DNA from: an uncultured Flammeovirgaceae bacterium
Lineage (GTDB): Bacteria > Bacteroidota > Bacteroidia > Cytophagales > Cyclobacteriaceae
Assembly (NCBI GenBank): GCA_937884755.1
Contig: CAKZYJ010000501.1
Location: forward strand, 1-51,366
Direction of reading: 5' to 3'
Length of the DNA stretch: 51,366 bases
In this document: piece by piece, positions 25,789 to 34,883 of the stretch
How positions within the stretch are numbered: the first letter of the stretch is position 1
How the letters are laid out: every line of letters begins with the position of its first letter
The notes under the pieces: model-generated
Databases searched by the model: none
What the model saw: the letters and a program-made list of their open reading frames with translations, nothing else
What the model was told of the DNA's origin: nothing
Translations under genes and position numbers: made by a program

Positions 25789-26418
25789 ATGTTCACTGAA
25801 CCTCAAGTAGGCGGCCTTCCGCTGGGCAAACCGTACACCGGCTGGATTGAAATAATTTGCGGCTGCATGTTTTCGGGCAAAACCGAAGAACTTATACGTC
25901 GGCTCAACCGGGCCATTATCGCCAAGCAACCGGTGCAAATCTTTAAACCGAAGCTGGATGATCGCTACCACGAAGATCATGTGGTATCGCACAATCAGAA
26001 TAGCATTCATTCTACTAGTGTAGCCCGAGCTGAAGATATCTTATCACTGGTAGATGATTGTCGGGTAGTGGGTATCGACGAAGCCCAGTTTTTCGAGCCA
26101 GCTATTGTAGATGTATGTAACGAACTGGCCAACCGAGGAAAGCGGGTAATCGTAGCCGGACTGGATATGGATTACGAAGGCAAACCGTTCGGAGCTATGC
26201 CTTATCTGCTGGCCGTCGCCGAGTACGTAACCAAAACTCACGCCATCTGCGCGGTATCGGGTACAGCAGCTTCATTCTCCTATCGCTTAGAAGATTCAGC
26301 GGATCAGATACAGGTGGGCGCTCGCGACCAGTACGAGGCCCGCAGCCGCTACTACTTTTACCGGGGACAGCAAAAAAAAGCTGCTCAGAAAAACGAAGAG
26401 GATTCTTCTTCCCGTTAA
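25789..26418 (+). CDS. tdk: Thymidine kinase (type II), zinc site mostly lost
   Basis: A 209-residue enzyme that phosphorylates thymidine with ATP in the salvage pathway. The P-loop GCMFSGKT (25-32), the catalytic base Glu98 in GIDEAQFF and AGLDMDYEGKPFG are intact. The lasso domain normally holds a structural zinc with four Cys/His residues. Here only Cys154 remains (HAICAVSG); the other positions are Ser157, Ser186 and Tyr189 (YEARSRYYF). The C terminus is a lysine- and glutamate-rich tail. porZ starts 6 nt after the stop, so the two are probably co-transcribed. Confidence 0.94.
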   Translation: MFTEPQVGGLPLGKPYTGWIEIICGCMFSGKTEELIRRLNRAIIAKQPVQIFKPKLDDRYHEDHVVSHNQNSIHSTSVARAEDILSLVDDCRVVGIDEAQFFEPAIVDVCNELANRGKRVIVAGLDMDYEGKPFGAMPYLLAVAEYVTKTHAICAVSGTAASFSYRLEDSADQIQVGARDQYEARSRYYFYRGQQKKAAQKNEEDSSSR

Positions 26419-26424
26419 GTCAGT

Positions 26425-28653
26425 ATGAAATTACGGCAACTCCGGCTTATACTCAGTGGATTTTTATGCTGGTCAACCATAACATTATATGCTCAGTCGG
26501 ATATTCCTATTGAAAGCTGGCGTACCCATTTTTCTTATCAGGACAGTCGGATTGTCATCAATACCTCTGAGCGAGTCTACGTGGCGGCTCAATATGGTCT
26601 GTTCTATCTAAGTAAATCCGATAATTCTCTTAAGGTGATTTCTAAAAGCGATGGACTATCGGATGTGGGAGTTACTACTATGGAATACAATGAAAATATG
26701 GGGCTTATCCTGGCGTACCGCTCGGGAATAGTAGACTTAGTATCTGAGGGAGGTATTTTTGCTTTTACCCTTATTAGCGAAGAAGCAGATACTCCTGAAA
26801 CGATTTACGATATTCTGGTACAGGGTAACCTGGTCTATCTTTCTACCTCCGTAGGAGTGCGGGTACTGAGTCTGGATTTGGAGCAGGAAGAACCCTGGCA
26901 GATTCAGGAATCCTACGTTCGCTTGAGCGAAATTGGTGAAGCGTTGCCTATTTATCAGGCGACAATCGTTCGGGATAGTCTCTTTCTGGGTACGCAAACC
27001 GGGGTGATTGCCAACTCGCTGGATCCACTGGTTAACCGGCAAGACTTCAATACCTGGCGCAGATTTGATGCTTCGCAGGGCATTCCAGCTGAAACAACCC
27101 GCTATCTGCTTCCCCAAAACAATCAACTGTACGCGGCCGTAGACCAGCGGGGTGTTTACCGCTACAACGGACAGTGGCAACCTACCGGCTTTACTACGGA
27201 TGCAGATTTTAACGCATTGCAACCATCTACGAATGGCGTGCTTATTGTTTCTGGAGGAAATATCTTCCGGCTAAATGATTCCGGAAATGTGACGTCAGTA
27301 GAGAACGAAACTATACGATTTGCGCAGGACGTAGCGGAAGAAAATGAAACCTTATGGATAGCTGACCAACAACAGGGACTGCTTCGCTTAGAAAATAATC
27401 AGGCCGAGCAGTTTTTACCCAATGGCCCGGCTTCGGATGATATCCATCAGCTTCGTTATTTGAATGGAACTGTCGTTGCTCTCAAGCAAGATGCTCCGGG
27501 AGCTTATTATCAATTCAACGAAGGCCGCTGGCAGAACTACACCGAATTACCAATCACCTCCCGTTTTACTGATGCTACTTTTTCGGAAGTTACTCAGCAG
27601 TTTTATTTCTCCAGTTTTGGGGAGGTTATGTTTCAGTGTGTCGGTGCCGAAGGCTTTTCGGTAATTAATCAATTGAGCAGTGGAAGCACGTTGGAGAACG
27701 ATCAGGTTAGTGCACTGACTGATGGCGAAGACCGTCTTTGGCTAGGCAACTACAATGCGCTTTCCTCTTTGCATACCATTAATCTGAACGACGATACCTG
27801 GCAGCAGCTAGCCTTCAACCGTGCTCAGGCCCGCTTCCCACGTCAGCTAACACTGGATTTTCGCCGGCAGGTCTGGATGCTAATTGGAGGTAGTGATCTG
27901 AGCCGACCAGGGAACAATCTACTGGTATTTGACCCGGCTACTAACGAAAATTTGCTGATCAGCGAAGTGGTCAATGCCTCTCAGCTTCCGGGCCGGCAAC
28001 TTACTGATATGGCGATTGACTTAGATGGGCAGCTTTGGTTGATGGGTAGCGAGGGTGTTGCTTACTTTCCGGTACCCGAACAAGTATTTGAAGAACCTTT
28101 GGTTGTAAAGCCAGTCTTTGACCGGCAGTTTCTGTTGCTGGGCGAATTTGTTACCGCCGTAGCGGTGGACGGTGGTAACCGAAAGTGGATCGGGACCAAC
28201 TCCGGGCTGTGGCTTTTTTCCGAAACCGGCGAGGAACTGGTTTATCAGTTCACTACCGAAAATAGTCCACTCATTTCGGATGTTATTCTGGACATTGTGG
28301 TAGACGATCAGAGTGGCGAAATATTTGTAGCTACCGACCGGGGTGTGGTATCTTTCCGAAGTACCGCTACCCGAGGCACTTTTTCCCATCAGTCGGTAAA
28401 GCTGTTTCCTAACCCGGTGCGAAGGAGCTTCGATGGGCTAGTTGGGATGCAGGGGCTGGTGAATCAGGCTACCGTAAAGATTACTACCGTTTCGGGAGTG
28501 CTAGTGCAAGAGCTACAGGCCGAAGGCGGCACTGCCACCTGGGATTTGCGAGCTTACACCGGCGACCGTGTACAGTCCGGCGTCTACCTCGTCTTCAGTG
28601 CCTCCGCCGATGGCTCCGAAACCTTCGTTGGAAAAATTGCGGTGGTTCCTTAA
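26425..28653 (+). CDS. porZ: PorZ, type IX secretion-associated beta-propeller protein
   Basis: A 742-residue secreted protein. A signal peptide (about 1-24, ending LYAQ) precedes IPIESWRTHFSYQDSRIV and YGLFYLSKSDNSLKVISKSD, the N-terminal propeller typical of PorZ. Two seven-bladed beta-propellers follow (repeat cores such as LWIADQQQGLLRLEN, RLWLGNYNALSSL, RKWIGTNSGLWLFS). The last 85 residues form a type IX sorting domain with LFPNPV and GVYLV. In Porphyromonas PorZ sits on the surface and delivers the anionic LPS to the sortase PorU. Here it is linked to tdk. Confidence 0.9.
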   Translation: MKLRQLRLILSGFLCWSTITLYAQSDIPIESWRTHFSYQDSRIVINTSERVYVAAQYGLFYLSKSDNSLKVISKSDGLSDVGVTTMEYNENMGLILAYRSGIVDLVSEGGIFAFTLISEEADTPETIYDILVQGNLVYLSTSVGVRVLSLDLEQEEPWQIQESYVRLSEIGEALPIYQATIVRDSLFLGTQTGVIANSLDPLVNRQDFNTWRRFDASQGIPAETTRYLLPQNNQLYAAVDQRGVYRYNGQWQPTGFTTDADFNALQPSTNGVLIVSGGNIFRLNDSGNVTSVENETIRFAQDVAEENETLWIADQQQGLLRLENNQAEQFLPNGPASDDIHQLRYLNGTVVALKQDAPGAYYQFNEGRWQNYTELPITSRFTDATFSEVTQQFYFSSFGEVMFQCVGAEGFSVINQLSSGSTLENDQVSALTDGEDRLWLGNYNALSSLHTINLNDDTWQQLAFNRAQARFPRQLTLDFRRQVWMLIGGSDLSRPGNNLLVFDPATNENLLISEVVNASQLPGRQLTDMAIDLDGQLWLMGSEGVAYFPVPEQVFEEPLVVKPVFDRQFLLLGEFVTAVAVDGGNRKWIGTNSGLWLFSETGEELVYQFTTENSPLISDVILDIVVDDQSGEIFVATDRGVVSFRSTATRGTFSHQSVKLFPNPVRRSFDGLVGMQGLVNQATVKITTVSGVLVQELQAEGGTATWDLRAYTGDRVQSGVYLVFSASADGSETFVGKIAVVP

Positions 28654-28662
28654 AATCGAGCA

Positions 28663-29199
28663 ATGAAAATAGTGTATTTGGTAATTCTGATTGGATTGTA
28701 CTCATCTTGTAGTGCCTCTCTTGAGGTTGTAGAACAGCCAACTGAATATTCTATGGTTATAGGAAATAGAGATTTTCAGGGAGCTATTTTCTCTGAAGAT
28801 GTAGAATGTTCGTACTGTTTTCAAAGCGAAGAACGATTTAGTCCCACTTTGCGAAATATCCAGGTGGCAGAAGAAATTTTAAGGAACAGCCTGAGACAAG
28901 AGAACAGTGAAAAAACAAACCAAGGAAAAGGCTGTCCAGTAATTCACAAAAATCTTAAAAACTATAGGAGACAATACTTTGGGTATGTTAATCAGGAAGG
29001 AGATAGCATAGTCTACACGATTTTTGAGTGGGATAGATACTCAATTTTTGATAGGGTAAGAGGTTCAGTAAAGGATGAGAGCGAGCATTGGAAAAAGGAG
29101 ATGGTTATGGTCTTTGATGGATGTAGTCATTATTGGGTAGTTAACATAAATATATCTAGACGAAGCTTGTTCGGCCTCGGAATTAATGGGGTAGGGTGA
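28663..29199 (+). CDS. Unknown lipoprotein, 178 aa
   Basis: I do not recognise this protein. MKIVYLVILIGLYSSC gives a lipoprotein signal with Cys16. The mature part has four further Cys (CSYC, GCPV, DGC) that could form disulfides, and the string YFGYVNQEGDSIVYTIFEWD followed by MVMVFDGCSHYWVVNINISR, which reads as a beta-rich domain. It starts 9 nt after porZ and is visibly more A+T-rich than porZ and recO, suggesting a later insertion. A hairpin follows. Confidence 0.55.
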   Translation: MKIVYLVILIGLYSSCSASLEVVEQPTEYSMVIGNRDFQGAIFSEDVECSYCFQSEERFSPTLRNIQVAEEILRNSLRQENSEKTNQGKGCPVIHKNLKNYRRQYFGYVNQEGDSIVYTIFEWDRYSIFDRVRGSVKDESEHWKKEMVMVFDGCSHYWVVNINISRRSLFGLGINGVG

Positions 29200-29220
29200 A
29201 ATAAAAAAGTATTTAGCTGA

Positions 29221-29247
29221 TTGTAGTGTTCCGAAGGAGCACTGCAA
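29221..29247 (+). terminator. Hairpin after the tdk-porZ-lipoprotein unit
   Basis: TTGTAGTGTTCC and GGAGCACTGCAA form a 12-bp stem with two G-U pairs and a GAA loop, 21 nt after the lipoprotein stop. No long T tract follows, so termination strength is uncertain. Confidence 0.5.
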
Positions 29248-29361
29248 TTAACCTAATGAAAAACGAGGAACTTAGTTCTGTCCTTTGAGTTATTGATTAG
29301 CTTTCCAGCATCCAATTCACTCGAACCTTCTTTCTTCTGCTCCGGTTATCAATAAATAGCT

Positions 29362-30057
29362 ATGCTACACAAAACCCGGGGGATTGTTCTGAATTTCATC
29401 AAGTACCGCGAGACGTCTATTGTCACGCGTATCTATACCGAAGACTTTGGGCTGCAGTCCTACATCGTAAATGGGGTGCGGGGTAGCAACAAAAAGAGCA
29501 AAAGCAAAATCTCCTTCTTTCAACCACTCACCCTGCTGGAGCTGGTGGTCTACTACAAACGTAACGCTGGGCTTAACCGTATTTCCGAGATTAAGTGTCC
29601 CGAACCCTACCAGAGTATTCCTTACGATTTCCGTAAATCCAGCATCGCGATGTTTATTACTGAGGTGCTGAATAAATGCTTAAAGGAAGAGGAAGGGAAC
29701 ACCAATCAGTTTGAGTTTCTGCGCTACTCGCTACAGATGTTCGACCATCTGGTTGAGCATTATGAGAATTTCCATCTGCAACTGTTGCTGAAGCTCAGTC
29801 GCTACCTGGGCTTCGCTCCGGAAACCGCCGACGATCTATTTGATGAAGTCTACGAGTACGTAGGCAAACCTACTATTGATGAGCAGGACCGGCAAATACT
29901 GAATCTGCTGCTAAAGAATCCTTACACCAGCCCGGTAAAGATGAGCAACGCTACCCGGCGGCTACTATTGGATGACATTATCAAGTACTACCAACGCCAC
30001 GTAGATGGCTTTGGCGAGCTAAAATCAATCACCGTACTGCGCGAGGTGCTGGAGTAA
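29362..30057 (+). CDS. recO: DNA repair protein RecO
   Basis: A 231-residue member of the RecFOR pathway, which loads RecA onto SSB-coated single-stranded DNA. The N-terminal OB fold is clear: LHKTRGIVLNFIKYRETSIV, then TEDFGLQSYIVNGVRG and PLTLLELVVYYKRN. The helical C-terminal part (LRYSLQMFDHLVEHYENFHL) lacks the four zinc-binding Cys seen in many RecO proteins, as is usual in Bacteroidota. It is a single gene converging on the TPR lipoprotein gene with no spacer. Confidence 0.93.
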   Translation: MLHKTRGIVLNFIKYRETSIVTRIYTEDFGLQSYIVNGVRGSNKKSKSKISFFQPLTLLELVVYYKRNAGLNRISEIKCPEPYQSIPYDFRKSSIAMFITEVLNKCLKEEEGNTNQFEFLRYSLQMFDHLVEHYENFHLQLLLKLSRYLGFAPETADDLFDEVYEYVGKPTIDEQDRQILNLLLKNPYTSPVKMSNATRRLLLDDIIKYYQRHVDGFGELKSITVLREVLE

Positions 30058-31650
30058 TTACACAGCAGCTTTATTATCCTCGCTAATCTCGTTCAGGGTT
30101 TCTTCAATCTCTTGGGCTAGGACATCATCGCCGGTGGCTTGGGCGGCCTTTTGTTTTCCTTCCAATAGGCGGACTCGCTTGGGAGCCCGCTCCAGTCCTT
30201 TCTCAAACTGCTCTAGTGCTCGCTCGGGCTGACCGGTTTCCAGTAGCCACTCGCCGTAGAGTTCGCGGGTAGGCTTTACAATTTTTGGGGGGCCGTAGGA
30301 GTAGCTTACGCTTTCGTCCAGGGCAATCGCTTCCTGCAAGTAGCGTTCGGTTTCTTCGGTATCTTGTTGCAACCAGGCTAGCAGAGCTTTTAGCTCCAGC
30401 GCCATCACTTGAGCGTAGTCCAAATCCAATTGGTGGGGTACTTCACGGGTGAGGGCACTGCAGGTAGCAATGCTTTGGTTCTGCACCCGTACCGATTCTT
30501 TCTCAATTTCCTCCTCAATAGCCGTGATGGCCGCCTGTACTCCGTTGGCTTGGCGGTTTTTGTAAGCCACCATGCCGTTGGCGAAGTAATCCATCGCTTT
30601 CACCATGATGTTCAAATCATCGGTATTGACTACCAGGTTAGCCCAGGGGCTTTGCCAATCGTCGGTTTCTACTAGGTAGGTGCCCTTCATATGGGCCAGA
30701 TGGCGGCGAGCGTACTTAGAAGGAGTTTCTTCGGTGTACTGCTGCATCTTTTTCAGCAGCTCTTCGGCATCAGCCAGGCGGCCCTGTTGCAAGTAGCCGT
30801 ACTGCAACCAGTGGAAAGCGTGGTAGCTGCGTCCGTCATTGTCTTTTCCTTCTCGTTCCATCTTGCTAACGCTGGCTTCGTAGGATGCCTCATTAGAAGC
30901 TACTACCTGATCCCACATACCCAGAGCTATGTAAATGTGGGAGGGCATATGCAAGGCGTGGCTGGCATCGGGAGCTACCACCGAGTAGCTGTTAGCGGCA
31001 TCCAGCGCCATAAAGGCGTGCCTAGGATCGTCGTAAGAGTGAATAAGGTAGTGCAGAGCGCCGGGGTGTTGGGCATTTTCCGCTAATATGCCTTTGGCAA
31101 TATTGGCTCCTCGTTCGTATACTTCATCTTCCCGAGCCTCTACCGAGCCGAGCAGCGACAGGGCGTAAAATGCGGCTACTTCGTGGTTATCGGGGTAGCG
31201 TTGGTGCATGTCTTCCATGTATTCGGCGTAGGCCTTATCGCGTTCCATTTTGGGCTTTTCGGAGGCGTAGAGTACATCCATAGCTTTCAGAAAATCCTGC
31301 TCTAGCGGAGTGATCTTTTCCCGAGTGGCGTCATTCAATTTCTGTAGGGCAGCCGTACCCGCTTCGTAATCCTGCTCGCTCCATAGGCCATGGTGATAAG
31401 TCATGGCTTCGCCCCAGTAGGCCATTGCCAGGTCAGGGTCCAGTTCCTGCGCTTTCAAAAACTCACTACGGGCATCGCGGTACTCAAAGCTGTGTAGCAG
31501 TAGCAATCCCTTCTCGAAGTGAGGTAGTGCATTCTCCTTACCAGTGACAGTCAGTTCAATATTTCCCAGTCGGGAAGTCTCTTGTTGAGTCGGTTGCGAA
31601 GTACAACCAATGAAGAATATAGCTAGGAGTAATGACAAAACAATGCGCAT
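30058..31650 (-). CDS. TPR-repeat lipoprotein, 530 aa
   Basis: MRIVLSLLLAIFFIGC gives a lipobox with Cys16, so the protein is membrane-anchored. The rest is helical TPR-like repeats: FEKGLLLLHSFEYRDARSEF, then AMAYWGEAMTYHHGLWSE, HALHMPSHIYIALGMWDQVV, and near the end LLETGQPERALEQFEKGLER. This composition matches a family of about 500-600-residue TPR proteins common in marine Bacteroidota with no known function; some are secreted with metabolic enzymes. Its stop codon lies directly against the recO stop, so the genes converge with no spacer. Confidence 0.85.
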   Translation of the reverse strand: MRIVLSLLLAIFFIGCTSQPTQQETSRLGNIELTVTGKENALPHFEKGLLLLHSFEYRDARSEFLKAQELDPDLAMAYWGEAMTYHHGLWSEQDYEAGTAALQKLNDATREKITPLEQDFLKAMDVLYASEKPKMERDKAYAEYMEDMHQRYPDNHEVAAFYALSLLGSVEAREDEVYERGANIAKGILAENAQHPGALHYLIHSYDDPRHAFMALDAANSYSVVAPDASHALHMPSHIYIALGMWDQVVASNEASYEASVSKMEREGKDNDGRSYHAFHWLQYGYLQQGRLADAEELLKKMQQYTEETPSKYARRHLAHMKGTYLVETDDWQSPWANLVVNTDDLNIMVKAMDYFANGMVAYKNRQANGVQAAITAIEEEIEKESVRVQNQSIATCSALTREVPHQLDLDYAQVMALELKALLAWLQQDTEETERYLQEAIALDESVSYSYGPPKIVKPTRELYGEWLLETGQPERALEQFEKGLERAPKRVRLLEGKQKAAQATGDDVLAQEIEETLNEISEDNKAAV

Positions 31651-31724
31651 AGCAGTAAGTGATTAGATTGATTACAGAAAGTTAGGCAAAATGACTTCCA
31701 AAAGCCAGTTGGAGATTCTACTTG

Positions 31725-32825
31725 TTAGCTTGAAACCCTTATTTTCCTCTCGTAGTAAGCGTCGTAAAGCTTTCGGGTAAACTCATCTAACTCATGAGCT
31801 ACTACTTTAATGTATTGAGTATATTCTTTGAGCTGCTCTACGCTGATGTCTTCTTTTTCGCTTAAGGAAACCAAACCAAGTAGACTACTTATGGGACGAC
31901 GGATAACATGGGAAATATCAAAGCCTATTTGTTCGAGAGTTTTTTCGTACTCTTTTCGGCTGGTAATATCTTGAAAGATACCATACCAAACTACGGTACC
32001 GTCAGCTAACTGCTCAGGAACTGATTTGGCGACATGCCATTGGTAAGCACCATTCGGCATTAGCACTCGGTATTCAACACTGAAAGGAGTGATATTGTCA
32101 GATGATTCCTGGATCTTGTGCATGACCTTCGGAAGGTCCTCCGAATGAATAAGGTTGAAAATCAATGATGCATCTCTTTTTACTACTTCTGGATTAAGAT
32201 GAGAATGCATCTCAGAAATACCTTTACTTAGGAACTCGAACGACATCTCTCCCTGAGGTGACATTTGAAATTGGTAAACTACTCCCGGAACCTGGTCGGT
32301 TAGGTTTTTTAGCCGTTCTGCGCTAAGTTCAATATGTTTGGTCTGTTCGGCTAGTAGCTTCCGAGTATTTAGAAAATCCATAGCCTTTTTTGCTAGGAGC
32401 GAGAGAGCCTTTTTCTGAGGCTCAGAAATTTCTTTGGGAGTACTGTCCAGTACACATAAAGTGCCTAACACATTGCCGTCAGGGGTCTGTAAAGGAGCGC
32501 CAGCGTAAAAGCGTATTTCAGGCTCACTTACCACAAAAGGATTGTTTTTAAACCGTTCATCATGTAGTGGGTCACTCACTATCAGCACTTCATTAGGTTT
32601 ATCAAGTGCATACTGACAAAAGGAGTATTCACGGGGAGTTTCAGATAAGTCAACCCCTATTTTTGATTTGAACCACTGGCGTTCTTGGTCAATAAGGGTA
32701 ATGAGGGATATGGGAGTGTCGCATATGGCCGAAGCTATCTCTGCCAACTCATCGAGTTCTTCTTCGGGCGAAGTATCCAGTATCTCGTAACTCAGTAGAT
32801 CGTTAATTCTTGCCTTCTCGTTCAT
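31725..32825 (-). CDS. GAF-PAS protein ending in an orphan DHp-like helix
   Basis: A 366-residue cytoplasmic protein. I start it at the ATG at 32825 (MNEKARINDLLSYEILDT), the usual beginning of such GAF proteins; the open frame continues 89 codons upstream in unlikely sequence. Domains in order: GAF (about 20-155, with YSFCQYAL and GTLCVLD), PAS with its PAC part (about 165-290, ending YGIFQDITSR), and a short helical segment with ISHVIRRPISSLLGL. His306 matches the phosphoacceptor histidine of a kinase H-box, but the chain ends about 60 residues later with no ATPase domain. It cannot autophosphorylate by itself. Confidence 0.85.
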   Translation of the reverse strand: MNEKARINDLLSYEILDTSPEEELDELAEIASAICDTPISLITLIDQERQWFKSKIGVDLSETPREYSFCQYALDKPNEVLIVSDPLHDERFKNNPFVVSEPEIRFYAGAPLQTPDGNVLGTLCVLDSTPKEISEPQKKALSLLAKKAMDFLNTRKLLAEQTKHIELSAERLKNLTDQVPGVVYQFQMSPQGEMSFEFLSKGISEMHSHLNPEVVKRDASLIFNLIHSEDLPKVMHKIQESSDNITPFSVEYRVLMPNGAYQWHVAKSVPEQLADGTVVWYGIFQDITSRKEYEKTLEQIGFDISHVIRRPISSLLGLVSLSEKEDISVEQLKEYTQYIKVVAHELDEFTRKLYDAYYERKIRVSS

Positions 32826-33415
32826 AGACAGGTAGATTTTTTTCTTGATCCAAAAGCAGGTTGTGGAAGAACGGTTGAATAGGCGTTTATTGCATTCGGA
32901 AACATCTTGTGCTACTTTATGTTTAGCATTTTGCCAGAAAAATTCAACGCTATAATAAGCTAATGGTTCGGTTATAGCAAATGTCGGCTGGCTAACGTAG
33001 GAATGCTTGGTATCTTGCGGCCTAGCAAATAGGACCTTGATAAAAGTTTGTAAGCTCATTCTCAGGGGTAGCCGCTGAAGTAGCATTTTCAACTCCTGTG
33101 ATAGCTATTTGATATAATGAATCTGCATGGAGTACTCTTAGTTTCACATGATTGTTCATCGGTGCCGAGTCTTTTATGGCCATACTGATTCTGCGGTTAT
33201 CAGAGTCGTATTCTTTTGTTAGCAAATTAACAATTTACAGTAAGTAGTCTCTTTCCTTCTCATCAGCGCAAGAAGATAATCAAATAATGATCAGAGCCAA
33301 TAAAATGATGCTGTTGGTTGTTTTCACATGAGCTTCACCCCTCTTTCTATTGTAGGCAACATGGCTATAATAAATCTAATCTGCACTACAAATAGCATGG
33401 TGGTGAATCCTTTAG
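32826..33415. other. Gene-poor interval (590 nt)
   Basis: No gene is supported here. Two open minus-strand frames (the N-terminal extension of the GAF gene, and 33022-33225 with a TTG start) have no recognisable domain. The interval is A+T-rich and must contain the promoter of the GAF-PAS gene and the 3' end of the sulfatase transcript. No strong hairpin was seen. Confidence 0.5.
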
Positions 33416-34882
33416 TTATGGCTGGTAGTCGTCCTTACAGGATTGTACCCATTGTAGTAGAGCAACTTTCATTTCATCGGCCAGTTCAGTATGATCATCA
33501 ATCACATTATGCTGCTCCTGCGGATCGTTTCGAAGGTCATAGAGTTCCCATTGATCGCTTTCTTCTATATGCACTAATTTGAACTGGTCATCAGACCAAA
33601 CCTGATACATCTCTCCTCTAAAGTTAGATTGAAAACCGATGGGAGCACTTCGTTTTCTCTGGGTATTATCCTGTAGCAAAGGCCACAAGCTTTTTCCATC
33701 TTTAATATCAGTAGAAGGATCGGTAATGTTTAGGATATCGAGGATGGTTGGGTAGATATCTGAAGTAACCGCGGGATAGGCGGTACGCCCAGCTTGGGTG
33801 ATAACAGCAGGCCACTCAATCACGGAAGGAACGCGGATACCACCTTCGTAAAGGGTACCTTTCCGACCCCTCAGTCCGGCAGTAGTTCCTTGTTGTCGCC
33901 CTCCGGCTTCTAGTCCCGGCCCACCACCTTCGGCAGCAGGGCCATTGTCTGAACAAAACCAGATGATGGTGTTATCGGCGATTCCTAAATCCTCTAGCAG
34001 ATTCCGCAACCGTCCAATCTGCTCGTCCATGGCGGTGATGCTGCCGTAGTAGTGCTGCTGATTCTCGAGAAGATCAACGTACTGTGCCCGGTATTGTTCC
34101 CCCGCTATCACCGGGGAGTGCGGAGTATGAAACCAAATAGTAGTAAAAAAGGGAGTTCGTTCGGCAACAGCATTTTTTACAAACGGTACTACCCGATCCA
34201 TAATTACTCGCGAGTTAGCCCCCATCAGGTTCTCGGTAGTCACTTGGCCCGGTCCAGCCCAGTAGTACGTTCCGAAGGCATCGCCCTCAGCTTGTTGCTT
34301 GTTAGATCCCGCTACCTCGTGGGGTGGGTTCACCATCGGATCCCAGGTGGGCACTTTAGACTCTGTAGCGAAGCAAATGTCGTAGCCATTTTCCCAAGGG
34401 GGTGAATAATACTTCTGATTTTTCGCCTTGCCACCCCGGTTGCTTTCAATCACCCAGGGGTGCATCGTTCCCAAATGCCACTTACCAAAGTGCCCAGTAG
34501 TGTACCCGTTTTGTCGAAGTACTTCGGGTATTGTGGTTTCTTCATTGGGCAGATGCCCCACATTGGCGAAGTAGATACCGTAGCGGAATGGATGCCGACC
34601 GGTAAGCATACTCCCTCGGGTGGGGGAGCAGACCGGTGCTGCCGAATAAAAACGATCAAAGACCAACCCGTTAGCCGCCATACTGTCTAAAGCCGGTGTT
34701 TTCAAAGTAGGATGGTTGCGAAACCCCACATCGCCCCACCCCTGATCGTCGCTCATAATGAGGATAATATTCGGGGGAGCATTATCCTTCTTTGGACTAC
34801 TCAGTGTAAAACTCAGTATTGCCAATGCTGATAGCCCTAGTAAGCAATAAATCAGTAGATCAGCTGAACGATAAACATTCAT
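33416..34882 (-). CDS. Cys-type sulfatase (S1 family), exported
   Basis: A 488-residue arylsulfatase-like enzyme. A hydrophobic N-terminal segment (about 9-27) serves as signal or anchor. Metal-binding Asp45-Asp46 lie in IMSDDQGWGDVG, and C85SPTRG is the formylglycine motif C-x-P-x-R, so it needs a formylglycine-generating enzyme. GKWHLG and the later FCSDNGP complete the active site. Such sulfatases remove sulfate from algal or animal glycans. The ATG is 1 nt after the stop of the nitrilase gene upstream, so the pair is an operon. The substrate cannot be told. Confidence 0.93.
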   Translation of the reverse strand: MNVYRSADLLIYCLLGLSALAILSFTLSSPKKDNAPPNIILIMSDDQGWGDVGFRNHPTLKTPALDSMAANGLVFDRFYSAAPVCSPTRGSMLTGRHPFRYGIYFANVGHLPNEETTIPEVLRQNGYTTGHFGKWHLGTMHPWVIESNRGGKAKNQKYYSPPWENGYDICFATESKVPTWDPMVNPPHEVAGSNKQQAEGDAFGTYYWAGPGQVTTENLMGANSRVIMDRVVPFVKNAVAERTPFFTTIWFHTPHSPVIAGEQYRAQYVDLLENQQHYYGSITAMDEQIGRLRNLLEDLGIADNTIIWFCSDNGPAAEGGGPGLEAGGRQQGTTAGLRGRKGTLYEGGIRVPSVIEWPAVITQAGRTAYPAVTSDIYPTILDILNITDPSTDIKDGKSLWPLLQDNTQRKRSAPIGFQSNFRGEMYQVWSDDQFKLVHIEESDQWELYDLRNDPQEQHNVIDDHTELADEMKVALLQWVQSCKDDYQP

Positions 34883-34883
34883 C

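Noticed and set aside
32826-33092. 89-codon N-terminal extension of the GAF-PAS protein
   Set aside because: The typical start MNEKARINDLLSYEILDT lies at 32825; the upstream sequence shows no domain or signal peptide.
33022-33225. 67-codon minus-strand frame upstream of the GAF-PAS gene
   Set aside because: TTG start, no domain, overlaps another equally weak frame.
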